DNA of 64,000 bases from Brassica napus. Lineage: Eukaryota; Streptophyta; Magnoliopsida; Brassicales; Brassicaceae. Shown in pieces: positions 46,542 through 56,746 of this stretch. The notes under the pieces are model-generated. The model made no database searches. It had not been told where the DNA came from and was given only the letters and a program-made list of their open reading frames with translations. How positions within the stretch are numbered: the first letter of the stretch is position 1; every line of letters starts with the position of its first letter. A program made the translations under genes and the position numbers. Location: the NCBI RefSeq assembly GCF_020379485.1, contig NC_063450.1, positions 27,628,137 to 27,692,136 of the forward strand, written 5' to 3'.

Positions 46542-48045
46542 ATGTGTCAGGTTCTAGGTAAAGACAAAGATGAAAGAGTCAGAGGAATGGGAAGAGGGAT
46601 TACTGCTACCAAGCTAGCTTTCATACAGGCTCGAGATGCACATGTGCAGAAGCTTGAAGCTAAGCAAGCAGCATTGGTCACTGAGGTTAAAGATCTGAAA
46701 CACTTGGTTCGTGACTCAGCTAAAGGAAAAAGTGTAAGTGTAAGTGTAAGTGAATAAGGTAATGTGCTTATAATATCCTCTCTCAGCCGAATATTAATTG
46801 TTTTCTATGTTCTCAGAAAGATCAGGATGATCGTTCACAATCCGGCAACACTGGTACAAGCAAAGGATCACTTAGGTGTCAGCTACTTTTTTGGTGTTCC
46901 GAAGATGATGTTGTTGTCGGTGAAGGAGATCTATGCTCTGTTGAACCGGCTTACAAGATTGGCCGTATTCTACTTGGACCTCATGCAGCAGCTGTACTTG
47001 TTAACTTAGTAGTTGATAACAAAGCATATGTATGGAGGCCTACAACAGCTATCACCTTACTTGGAGACGCTATGGAAACCAAAATTGCATGGCCATTCGA
47101 TAAGATCATTCTCGACAGTATGGATTCTCCAACTGCAAACAAGACTGATGGTTCCTCGGTAAGATTACTAGTCATTTATTCAGTGTATTAAAAAAATTAT
47201 ATCATTAGAAAGGTTATTTACTAGGTGATCCATATATTATGTTTTTGAATGACTACTTAGGCTACAAATGCATTGGAAGATAGAATCCAAATTATTGCTT
47301 GGACTAATGATGCTGAAGTGATTGCTGAGGGATATATGGTTTTGACTGACCCAACAGAGATGGTCAATAATATTCATTTGTGTCCGAATGCTGCAAAAGT
47401 TAAGATTGACAAAGTGATTAACAAAGAGGCTTACTTGTGGAGACCAAATGAAGACATGAAAGTGATTGGCGATGCACTGTTTGCGTACGTAGCATGGCCA
47501 GTTTCTAAGGTTCTACTGTGTGAAAGAGCAAGACCAACTAAAGATTCATCATCTAAGGTACCATCGGTTGCTAAAGGAGCAGTACCATCTAAAGTTTCAT
47601 CTTCTAAAAATTCATCACCTAAGGTAAAACTCTACACATAATTATCTAACTTTCACATTCATCTATTGTTTTCTTAAAATGATGATCTGTATTTTTCACT
47701 TGTAGAGTGTAGCTAACAGCTCAGGTACAAGTGTCTCTCCTAAGAAGAACTGCTTACTCTTAGACTGCTTTGGATCAGGTCAAACGGTTGCAGAAGGAAA
47801 AGTTCTATCAGACAATCCAGAAGACAAAGTCCATTTTGTTCCCATTGGGTCCAAACGCCAGCAAGGTCTGGGTTGAGGTATGTAAGATTGACGACGCACG
47901 TGTATGGATACCAACCTCAGAATTCCAGATTGTTGCTGATGCATTAGGTTCTACAATCGCTTGGCCTAATGACACGATTGTTTATACGAGAACCAATGTC
48001 TTATATTGGATTGTCTCGGGTAGTAGAACTTGTTTGGCTAGTTGA
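46542..48045 (+). pseudogene. CACTA TNP1-like gene, four exons, frameshift in the last
   Basis: Exons at about 46542-46733, 46817-47158, 47261-47623 and 47706-48045, with GT-AG introns. The start is uncertain because upstream exons may exist. Exon 1 encodes VLGKDKDERVRGMGRGIT and a coiled segment (VQKLEAKQAALVTEVKDL), typical of plant transposase-associated Ptta/En-Spm proteins. The later exons hold three copies of a domain that ends in a similar block: AYVWRPTTAITLLGDAM ... IAWP, AYLWRPNEDMKVIGDAL ... VAWP, ARVWIPTSEFQIVADAL ... IAWP. In the last copy one base is out of register near 47845, so the frame is broken. Such proteins bind the element's subterminal repeats. The catalytic partner TnpD is missing. 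Confidence 0.75.
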
Positions 48046-48811
48046 ATACTTTGTTTGTGGTTTGGTTGTGTGAGACTTGATGGTTTGGCTATTAGAAATT
48101 ATGTATTCGAGACTTAATGTTTGGCTTATGACATTGTGTTTCTCTATTGATCAAAATATGGTAGAGCTAATAAGGACAACTCATACGTTGATTCCAATTA
48201 TAAAACAAAACCCAGCTAAAATTACAGAAACAACAACAAAAGAGAAATCACTATATTAAAACTAACAATAACATCAAAATAGTGCTATGTTTATAACACC
48301 AATAGAAAATATAATACGCTATTATAAATATTACAATTGCATAACAAATAACCGCTATCGAAATAAAACTTAAAATTGCATACGGAAAAACGCTATATAA
48401 AGTGCCGAAGAAAAGATTGCGGGGGCAGACACAGCGTTCACCATAACGCTATGCTATGATGTAATAGCATTTTTCCGGGGCTATATATGTGATATTTTCT
48501 TGTAGTGGACAGAGCTTTCTGCTTCATCAGATAAGGAAAATGATTGGAGTTTCTGTTGCATTCATGAGGAACTATGCACCTGAATCACTGATCCAAACCT
48601 CTTTCAACAGGTAAGCTTAAGCTTTGTCTCTGCATATAGATTTGTGTAAGGCAAACTGATGTGATGACTCTCTATGCTAGGGATGTGAGAATAGATGTAC
48701 CCTGAAATTGGACTATACCTTGATGAATGTTTCTTCACTTCTTATAACAAAAGATTTAAAAGGGAGTCATGAGGAGCTGTCAATGGAAGAGTACAAGGAA
48801 GTAGCTGAAGC

Positions 48812-49823
48812 TAGGGCTGGGAAAAAAACCCGGATCCGAAGATCACCGAACCGAACCCCATCCAAAAAAGTAGTACCAAACCCGAACCAAAATTGATTAA
48901 GATTGTAACTGGTTCTCTTTAGTAGGAATGTCATGAATAAAATGAATGAATATTTTTGGAATAGGAAAAAATGGAATGATGAATAAAATAGAATTGAAAC
49001 TGAAATTATTAAAGGAATTGTTGATTCCACTCATTCCATTTATTCACGAGGGTTTATTTTGTGGAACAAAAGGAATGAATTTTACAAAGGATTTTAAGTT
49101 TTGTTCCATTCCAAAAATGGAATATATGGAATTGTTTTGGAATGGTATTCATTGTGGCTGGTAAATATTTTATGGAAAGTTATGGAATGATACATTCCAA
49201 ACAAATCTATTCCACAAAATTGCATTCCAGTTACAACCTAAATATTCGAACGGGTTCAAAATTTTGGTATCTAAAGAACCGAAACCGATCCCGACCCGAA
49301 CCGAAGTATCTCGGGTACCCGAATGTAACCGAAATAGATTTATATACCTAAATATATTACTTTTTTTAGATTTAATATATATATTAAAAACATCCAAAAT
49401 ATATAAGATACTTTTAAGTTGTCTAAAATACTTGAAAATATACATAAAGAGTCAAAAGTAAATGTCTAAAATAGTTAAAATATATTCAAACACCAAAATG
49501 CTTGAAATATCTATTGATTTTCTATCCAAATATTCAAATCAAACCAATTTATATGTTAATTTTAGGTATTTTGACATATATTATACAAATTTATATGTAA
49601 TATATTTTTTTATAGATTTTGAGAAATTTTAAGCATATAGTGAATACTAAAATTTTAAAAATAATTTAAATTGGTTATCCGAACCCGAACCGAACCCGCA
49701 AAGATCCGAACCAAACTCGAACCAAAATTTAGAAATACCCGAATGGGACTGAAATCTTTAAACCCGAAGACCCGAAACCCGATTAGATCCGAACCCGAAT
49801 GGGTACCCGAACGCCCACCCCTA
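48812..49823. mobile_element. hAT-type MITE in the TruA-like pseudogene
   Basis: A 1012-bp element with ends TAGGGCTGGG and, inverted from the right, TAGGGGTGGG, flanked by the perfect 8-bp duplication GCTGAAGC (48804-48811 and 49824-49831). The ends are full of CCGAACCCG-type units. It interrupts the codons of KEVAEA/FKCKHV. A Tourist-like MITE is nested at 48901-49238. Confidence 0.93.
48901..49238. mobile_element. Tourist-like MITE nested in the hAT MITE
   Basis: A 338-bp element with ends GATTGTAACTGG and, inverted from the right, GGTTGTAACTGG, flanked by TAA (48898-48900 and 49239-49241). The interior is rich in GGAATG/CATTCC repeats and can fold on itself. Its duplication length fits the Harbinger group. 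Confidence 0.85.
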
Positions 49824-50025
49824 GCTGAAGCATTCAAATGTAAGCATGTTATTGGCTCAGCAGAAGAAAAAGATGGAATTGTGGCGATTTGGTTGAACGA
49901 AAGAAACTATCCAGACCTATGTGTTGCTTAACACAAACCGGATGAAGTCATTGTCTATAAGAAGATCGGTGCAGCCTCTGAAGAACCATCACTAATGGGG
50001 ATCAGGAGCTCTTCGTTGTCAATAG

Positions 50026-50610
50026 TGGAAGAGAACGCCATCGAGTGACGCGGCTTTTGATCCAAACCGGACTAGTGAGGCAGTTCAGATTTTTTTTTTT
50101 TTTTTTGGCAGTTCAGACTTGATATGCCTCATTTGTTTTAGATGTTTCCGTGGCATTGAGTTTATGTTTTCCATATGACTGGCTGGCTACTGTGTTTTTC
50201 AGTTGTTGTTACTAGCGTTTTGACATTCAGTGGAAGAGAACGCCATCGAGTGATGCGGCTTTTGATCCAAACCGGACTAGTGAGGCAGTTCAGACTTTTT
50301 TTTTTTTTTTTTGGCAGTTCAGACTTGATATCATTTGTTTTAGATGTCTCCGTGGCATTGAGTTTATGTTTTCCATATGACTGGCTGGCTACGGTGTTTT
50401 TCAGTTGTGGAAGAGAACGCCATCGAGTGATGCGGCTTTTGATCCATACCGGACTAGTGAGGCAGTTCATACTTTTTTTTTTTTTTTGGCAGTTCAGACT
50501 TGATATGCCTCATTTGTTTTAGATGTCTACGTGGCATTGAGTTTACGTTTTCCATATGACTGGCTGGCTACGGTGTTTTTCAGTTGTTGTTACTAGCGTT
50601 TTGACATTCA
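50026..50610 (+). repeat. Three tandem copies of a unit of about 205 bp
   Basis: The unit starts GTGGAAGAGAACGCCATCGA and lies at 50026-50229, 50230-50405 (29 bp shorter at its end) and 50406-50610. Each has a T-run of differing length and the same GACTGGCTGGCTAC block. It follows the 3' end of the TruA-like pseudogene, so it may be a repeated 3' part or flank. No protein is claimed. Confidence 0.93.
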
Positions 50611-51529
50611 GACCAATTAATTCAACGTGGGTTATTAGGTAGGAGTAGGACACTTAAACTCAACGTCACGTGTAGGTATGACTTTGTGATTAACTAAAAC
50701 CTTTTTTTTTCTTACGATTACTAAACGCTAATCACTAAGACCAAAGACTCACCGGATTCTCTGAGCAACTAACCACTTTTTGTTATATATTTTTATTAAA
50801 GGTCAAATATTTCTGAAGTTTTTAACATGCACATGACTCATCGTTACTAAAACCTCGACGAGAAGAGTGACAATGACACGACCTATACCAAAATTGGTAA
50901 GGAAGAAGAAGATACATCGTTTAGTAGGTGTGGTTCATGTATACGACATGGAAGCTAACAGGTGGGAAGTTTTGGAGTCAACTTATAGCTGGGCCAGAAG
51001 CGCCCTAGACTTCTTTAAGTTTACACCCTCTTTCTCCTTTTTCCAGGAGGATGAGCAGAAAAAAGAGATTGCTAATGACCTAAACGTCGACTATCTAACT
51101 GCTGTTATGGGAATTGTTGCCACAACCATCAGTTTCAGTGTTTAATACTAATCATGCAGAAAAAAAGAGGGAGTATACCAATCATGCATCTAAAGAAAAA
51201 ATACTAAAGAGATGAAAAGATATACTAATTGGCCAAAGAACTGAATTTCAAATTTTCTCTTTTTGGCCAAAAGACAGAGTTTCAAAAAGTTGAAATAAAA
51301 ACAAGTTGAAATAAAAACAGTTAGAGCACGATTAACCCTGTATCTTAGAGGGTTCTTAACCATAATTAGAATTAAAAGAAAAGAAAAAATGAGAATTAAA
51401 AGAAGAACCGTCGCTTAATTTGGAGTTAGAAGAAATGTGCCTTAGTGGACACGTGTAAGCACGTGAGTCACCACTCCAAGCCTCTCTCTCTATACTTCAC
51501 TTTGCTGCTTTCTCTCTCTGCCTCCTTCC
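50611..51529. other. Spacer with one unexplained frame
   Basis: The plus frame 50867-51145 (92 residues) contains HVYDMEANRWEVLESTYSW, which resembles one blade of an F-box/kelch protein, but no second blade or F-box was seen. It could be a captured fragment or chance. A GAGCACGATTAACCC MITE end lies near 51324. The last 90 bp are a CT-rich tract before the BCAT4-like start. Confidence 0.4.
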
Positions 51530-52073
51530 ATGGCTCCATCTGTGCAACCTTCTTCATCACCTCTTCGTACAAGGTATAACAAAATCATCAACCTTTATTG
51601 TAAAAATCAATCCTTTTTATTACTAATCTCCTGAATCTTTGATATGTCTCGTGTTGAAACAGTAAAGGCGATGACAAGTATGCGAATGTGAAATGGGAAG
51701 AGCTCGGATTCTCTTTGATTCCGACAGATTGCATGTATGTGGCGAAGTGCAGACAAGGAGAGAGTTTCACAGAAGGGAAGATTGTTCCTTATGGTGACAT
51801 TTCAATCAGCCCTTGTTCTCCTATTCTCAACTATGGCCAGGTTCTCTTCTCTCTTATAACTTGTCCTGATCTTAAAACTAAAAACGTTTATTTGCTTTGC
51901 ATGCCAAATCTCACTGTTTTGTAGATTCATATATTTTGTAAAAGTTGTTTGATATTTTATAGTGTATAAGGGAGCAAAAGCTTAGAACTTTAGTGTTTAT
52001 ACATGTATATATAAGAGTTTGAGAGAAACCTTGGATTTGTAGGGACTATTTGAAGGTCTGAAAGCTTACAGAA
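51530..52073 (+). pseudogene. BCAT4-like branched-chain aminotransferase, 5' fragment
   Basis: Exon 1 (51530-51573) starts MAPSVQPSSSPLRT; exon 2 (51663-51840) encodes [38 protein letters not shown] and SPILNYGQ; exon 3 (from 52043) encodes GLFEGLKAYRS. GT-AG introns lie between them. These are the amino-terminal residues of plant branched-chain aminotransferases, and the MAPS...QP start is closest to BCAT4, which deaminates methionine at the first step of aliphatic glucosinolate side-chain elongation. The gene then changes into unrelated sequence and meets a stop. The cofactor Lys and everything after it are missing (families are normally about 350-400 residues). A functional product is not expected. 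Confidence 0.82.
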
Positions 52074-53100
52074 GTGCAACGAGATGCTGCTGTTCTTATG
52101 GCACATTTAGAAAGTGAGCAGATACAACATGAGAAGTATTACAAGACTTGGCGTTTCAAATACAAATATGAAGAAAAGCATTATGTTGAGAAGAACACGG
52201 GAATGGATTATGTTTCTTATTCGATCTTTGATGCCTTGTTGAGTATTATCAGTAAGGATGGTGCTGCAGGAGATAGATAACAAACTTATTGTGTGGAGTT
52301 TGCTGAGTTTCCGATGCAGCAACGGCAGTGGCGTATTGGAATTACTTCATATCGGCTAGAGGTGAAGCTGAGTATGTTGTGTTAGGCTGTATCACATGGT
52401 TTTTTCTCACAGTGGTTGCAAACTCAAAGAGAGATTGCCTGGTTGATCTTGCTTTCCTATTGTCACTTCAGAACGAGCTGTGGAGTGAGCACCATTTGGT
52501 TGTGCAATTGATTCTACTCTTTTGGTACCCTGCAAGTGTTGAACAAAAAGATTATTTTGCTGTGTGGCATTTCTGGAAATACAGAGTTACAAGCAGCACG
52601 TTGTGGCAGTATTCAGGGCCAGTGTGCCTATGGACAGAGACTGAAGATGGAAATGCAACATGTTATGCATGAGCTCAAAGAAGTTACAGCGGGTGATGTT
52701 ACGTTTCACATAAAACATCAGTGGGGATTGCACAATGGAGTCATTGTGTTGCTGCAGAACAATGTGTGCTTCGGAGTTCTGGCTTTGTTGGGTCTGTCAT
52801 TAGCTTGGACTACACTGCAAAGAGTTCACAACATTTGGCACCGATGGAGACGCAAGGATTGGTGGTTTAAGTTCAAAAACAAAGCAGTGTTATACCTAGA
52901 AGGTTGGGGTCAAGCTTCTTTTCAAAGGCGGGGGTATTGATAAGCTGGTATTAGCTTTAGTACCATGAGAAGATAAGAGGATTAAAAGGCTGGTTTCTGT
53001 GTACACAGTTCGTCATTTACGCATCTCCCGTAGGAGATTACCACAAGGTGAGTTTCTGTGTTGCTGCTGCTGGTTTGAACTAATTTGTGTTCCTGCCAAA
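52074..53100 (+). other. Unrecognised coding-like DNA
   Basis: Directly fused to the BCAT4-like fragment. It has coding-like composition and several long frames: 52074-52280 (KYYKTWRFKYKYEEKHYVEK, DYVSYSIFDALLSII), 52328-52672 and 52536-52940. No family was recognised. The frames overlap in different phases, so this is likely a decayed or captured gene piece. AAGGTGAGTTTCTGTG near 53044 could be a donor site. Confidence 0.4.
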
Positions 53101-53129
53101 AGACTCCTTAGAACTGAAATGGTTGAGTC

Positions 53130-53644
53130 TTGTAGGGGAGCACAGGTCTGAACCTAAAAGTTGATCATAAGCATCACAGAGCTCATTCTGGTGGGACGGG
53201 TAGTGTCAAGAGTTGCACAAACTATTCTCCTGTAAGTTAAAAGAGACACCAAAAATAATACTATTATACATCACAAACTATTCTCTTCTTGTGATTGTGA
53301 GATCCATTTCTTTTGACAACCACAAAGCTCATGTTTCGTCTGAGACAAATGCAGGTACATGTTTTATCATCTGAATTGTTGAGTGTTGGCATCTTACGCT
53401 GCTGATGGTGTTTACTACTCCTTCATTGGCAGATGAAACCTCTCCAGTTCCTACGGAAGAAACCGATGAAGAGATTCCAGAAGAAGAAGCGGTATGCAGA
53501 ATCTGCCTACACGTATGTGAAGAAGGCAACACTCTGAAAATGGAGTGCAGCTGCAAAGGTGATCTCAAACTTGTCCATGAAACCTGTGCCATTAAGTGGT
53601 TTAGCACAGAGGGAACAGTGTTTTTTTTAAGAACTTCAAAATAA
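53130..53644 (+). pseudogene. RING-CH zinc-finger gene fragment
   Basis: Frame 53405-53644 ends in a RING-CH (MARCH-type) domain: [18 protein letters not shown], then [18 protein letters not shown]. Cys3, Cys4, His and the next Cys can be placed. RING-CH proteins are membrane-linked E3 ubiquitin ligases. The last Cys pair of the C4HC3 set is absent because the sequence leaves the family right after WFSTEG. At this point a MITE-like tail begins. A likely acceptor (GGCAG near 53431) and an upstream exon-like piece at 53133-53230 suggest the rest of the gene was once present. Not functional as a RING. Confidence 0.72.
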
Positions 53645-53763
53645 GAAACTACCATTGGAGATCAAAAATCAATAAAGCTCTTAACTAAGGTTCTTATTTA
53701 CTTTTAATTACTAAAATAATGAATAAGAGACCCAAATGGAGTTATGGGTTAATCATGCTCTTA
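53620..53763. mobile_element. MITE-like remnant ending GGGTTAATCATGCTC/TTA
   Basis: The right end is GGGTTAATCATGCTC followed by TTA. The same terminal motif, GAGCATGATTA(A/T)CCC when inverted, occurs at 63060-63073 and near 51324, so this is a repeated family of the region. The left end was not located. Confidence 0.5.
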
Positions 53764-54008
53764 GTGGTAACAGAAAAAGTAGCATATAAAACAATTGTCA
53801 TATGGCATTCTTAGGTGTAATGGCGCAATCACAAAGAAAAAAAAGTAATATAGTTCATGTATATTTCACCATGTACATGACTACATCATGACTCAGTCCA
53901 GGAACGATTTTGATAGATCATGACTATCCACGTAACTACCAAAAGTCGATGTGGACTGACGTGGACAGGTGAAAAGAAAAATAAAGGAAAAGCACACAAT
54001 AAATCGAT
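53764..54008. other. Upstream region of the TANGO2-like gene
   Basis: AT-rich. The frame at 53920-54117 is in another phase from the downstream protein and is rejected. Confidence 0.5.
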
Positions 54009-54017
54009 TATAAATAG
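54009..54017 (+). promoter_or_regulatory. TATA box of the TANGO2-like gene
   Basis: TATAAATAG lies 66-74 bp before the position where the protein should begin, giving a predicted transcript start near 54040 and a leader of about 40 bases without any ATG. Confidence 0.6.
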
Positions 54018-54082
54018 AGGGAAAGAGTCATTACAACAAAAGCAGTTTCGTCGAGAAGATTCAGATCATCAGAAGAGAGAAA

Positions 54083-55162
54083 ACGGGGACAGCTTGGTTC
54101 GTTTGGCAAGACTCTAGCTACCAGCTGCTGCTCCTGCAAGACAGAGAAAACAGGTAATAAGTTTATTCCACCTATTTCCTATATAATCTATCATATCCTC
54201 AATCAGTAATTATAAGTGTTTGGTTTAAACTAAGGGTAATTAAGCCGGCTGCTTGGTGGGATAGAGATGAGGAAACAAAAGACATATTAGGTGGAAGAGA
54301 TGAGAAAACAGGAGGGACATGGTTGGGTTGTTCTAAGCAAGGCCGAGTTGCATTTCTTGTGAATGTGACGAATCAAACATCTTTTACCCATACAGGAGCC
54401 GAGTTGCTTACTGTTAAGTTCTTGAAGGTATATATATACTTCATTCCTAATTATGAAAAGCTATTAGTACTTGGGTTCTCATGATCTTGATACAGGGGAA
54501 AATGACTACAAGTGAGTTTGCAAATGAACTTGCTAGCAACAAAGAGCTGTCGTCTGGCCTTACCTTTAACTTAGTTGTGGCAGACATAGCTTCAAAATCG
54601 ATGGTTTATATCTCTAAAAAGTCTCCAACTAAGGAAGTCGATGAGATGATAGATCCTATTGGTCCTGGTCGTTATTTCATTACCTCAGCCGGGCTTTATG
54701 ATATCTCCTCCTCACAGGTCAATTAAAGTGACATAATTCTGTAGTCTAACATGTTTTAATATAGTGAGTACCATTTTTGTGTGGGGGAGGGTGTTATGCA
54801 GGATAAACACCCGAAAGACAAGTTCAGTGAAGTACTTGATGAAAACAAAGAATCACCGAGGAGGGAGTTTTATGAAAAGTTGATGAATGATGATCAAATC
54901 ATTGTACCTGAAGGTGAGGGTGAAACCGATACAAGCAGAACTGTAAGAATAAATACAATACAGTCATTTTTTCCCATTAATCTGATGTTTTGGACCCTTC
55001 ATTCATCTTTTTTTTTTCTTTTGGGTTTAGGGTCCAAAAGGGGAGTGCATTGGAACAACATCGATAGAGGTCAAAAGGGGTACTAGCAACATAGGCTTCA
55101 ATGAGTACTACTGGGAGAATGATGAATTCAAAGAGCATAAGTTCCATTTCGATATGGAGTAG
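54083..55162 (+). CDS. TANGO2/NRDE-family protein, five exons, apparent ACG start
   Basis: Exons 54083-54153, 54235-54427, 54496-54717, 54802-54942 and 55031-55162 join in frame through GT-AG introns to about 252 residues. Landmarks: TAWFVWQDSSYQLLLLQ, then KPAAWWDRDEETKDILGGRD, GGTWLGCSKQGRVAFLVNVT, SGLTFNLVVADIASKSMVYI, and the tail GFNEYYWENDEFKEHKF. This is the NRDE/TANGO2 family (DUF833), linked to Golgi and mitochondrial or heme-related functions in other eukaryotes; the plant role is unsettled. Family members begin MC and carry an NRDE motif. Here the start position is ACG followed by GGG, and the motif has become QDREN. No stop or frameshift occurs in the five exons. It could be a diverged paralogue, a non-AUG gene or a young pseudogene. 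Confidence 0.75.
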
Positions 55163-55783
55163 TTACAATGATCCGCAATGACCGATTTGATTAGTAGTAT
55201 GATGATATATAAAATAATCTTGTTGAAGTTGATAAAGCTGTTATAAGATCGATTTAGGGAAACTTCTTTCCTTGATAGATATTATTATCTAGTCAAGAAT
55301 ATGGTTTAAAAAGAAGTTGGATTTTCTTAGCCTTTCCTATTACTCAAATTTTACTCAATATAATGCTTATAATGTTCATCTATATAATTCAGTTGATGTC
55401 TGTTTGTATGGTTGGAAGCAAAAGAAAGCAGAGCAGTCAGGATTACATAAGTACATTTACGTACTACATGTTTTCTATAACCACTGTGTACTACATTTTA
55501 TTGTCATTTGTACTGCTTAAAAGACCCATATATACATAAACCAGACCAGCACCAACATTAGAGAAAAAAACCGAAACTGCGACTATATGACAACCTCATC
55601 TGCATCCTTACGAAGAAGAGGAATCAGGTAAGAATCTGTGATTCTGTGCACGGTTCTTTCCTTCCCCTGTATATCTTTATTTATATATATATGTATGTAT
55701 ATGTAATTATGTATAAATGTACTTACACACCTACATACATATATCATAGTCATGAATGCTCATCTTGTATTTTTAATAAACTA
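55163..55783. other. 3' region of the TANGO2-like gene and spacer
   Basis: AT-rich with no clear gene apart from the possible first exon at 55587-55627. Confidence 0.5.
55587..55627 (+). other. Possible orphan first exon
   Basis: A TATA-like CATATATACATAAA near 55526 is followed by ATG at 55587. The frame MTTSSASLRRRGI ends at CAG/GTAAGAATC, a good donor. No continuing exon was found before the Helitron at 55784. Weak evidence; it could be chance. Confidence 0.25.
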
Positions 55784-56745
55784 CTAGATTTTGATCCGCG
55801 CTTTGAAAGCGCAGGATAACATTTTAGTTAAATTTTCGATTTAAAAGTTAATAATTTTTCTGATCTGAATTTGAATATTTGAGTTTAAGATATTTAACTG
55901 AGAATAATTTATTTTAACATCTCATAGTGATGGACATTCGAAATTTAGGTTCATGTCACTTAGATTAATTCAGTTTTCAAGTTATTGGGATTGAGATGTT
56001 AAGACCCATTTATGAACCATAACTTTTCGAATCAGATCGATTCGGGTGATGTTGAGTTCGAGTCAGGTTTTATTTTTTCAAAAAAACCCGAAGTGAACCG
56101 AATTAGAAATAGTTTGGGTTTATTTGGGTGTTTATTTGGGTCTAAAGCCAAAAATTCCAAAATCACCAAAAAACCTGAGTTAAACCTAAAAAAATGAAAA
56201 ACAGATAATTTATGTAATTTGGGGTTTTGGATATTTTTATTAAAAATTTACATTATATATATAAATTAATATTATGTTGATTTTCAGTTTGGTTTTAGCT
56301 CTTTGGGTTTAGAAAAGTAGAAATCATTCAGATTTTTGTATATTTTTATCCAGTTTTAGTTCTCGCTTTTTTGGTTTGGGTTTAATTTGTTTTTTGGATA
56401 TTGGATAATATGTCCACGACTACATTCTCATTAGTTTTCTTATCTACATGTTAATATCCATCTTACTAAAACATGATCACTCATGAATTTCCTAAGAATA
56501 CCTTATAATATTACTTTTGTACTATTTAATTTCGTTTAAAGGGATATTTGGTCTTTCACTAAATTATTTTTATTATTTGTAAACTGATTCAATAAAATAA
56601 TTTATGGCTTAAATATCATATTTAACTTGCTATATTCAAGGGATGTACGTAACAAATGAACATTATATACTGTGAAAAACATTTTTCAGTATATACACTT
56701 TTTCATTAATAATTATTGAACATACCCAACATTAAATAGTATAGA
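55784..56745 (-). mobile_element. Helitron, 1.0 kb, non-coding
   Basis: On the minus strand the element starts TCTATACTATTTAATGTTGG at 56745. It ends with a hairpin (CTGCGCTTTCAAAGCGCGG) then ATCAAAATCTAG at 55784, flanked by A (55783) and T (56746) on the plus strand. It holds no gene. GAACCGAA/GGTTTGGG-type short repeats occur at about 56010-56400. Confidence 0.85.
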
Positions 56746-56746
56746 T

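Larger units (their letters stand above)
42205..48507 (+). mobile_element. CACTA (En/Spm) transposon, 6.3 kb, inside the TruA-like pseudogene
   Basis: The left end CACTACAAGGGAAGG pairs with the inverted right end CACTACAAGAAAATATCAC. The 3-bp duplication GAC lies on both sides (42202-42204 and 48508-48510), and removing it restores the host codons around VVGQSFL. Subterminal DNA at both sides has AGCG/ATAGCGT-type short repeats (for example 42230-42370 and 48285-48490). It encodes a TNP1-like protein in several exons (46542-48045) but no TnpD-type transposase. A Helitron and a rearranged block fill 43007-46531. Confidence 0.93.
42020..49931 (+). pseudogene. TruA-type tRNA pseudouridine synthase pseudogene, split by transposons
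   Basis: The readable exon before the first insertion gives YILSFDANTMIILDGEYF and VKCEVVG (about 42120-42204). After the CACTA element it continues QSFLLHQIRKMIGVSVAFMR, ending at a splice-like CAG/GTAAGC near 48611. GxSFLLHQIRKMIG is the carboxy-terminal signature of TruA/PUS1-family enzymes, which convert uridine to pseudouridine in tRNA. A later exon (about 48682 onward: DVRIDVP, GLYLDECFFTSYNKRFK, GSHEELSMEEYKEVAEA) is split by a hAT MITE. It ends in KCKHVIGSAEEKDG ... NYPDLCVA and a stop at 49929-49931. One extra base near 48700 and one in the A-run near 48760 break the frame. The catalytic Asp domain is not seen. The gene is a relic. Confidence 0.88.

Noticed and set aside
53920..54117. 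ORF beginning MTIHVTTKSRCGL as the start of the TANGO2-like protein
   Set aside because: It is in another phase, contains the TATA region, and stops before the exon 1 donor.
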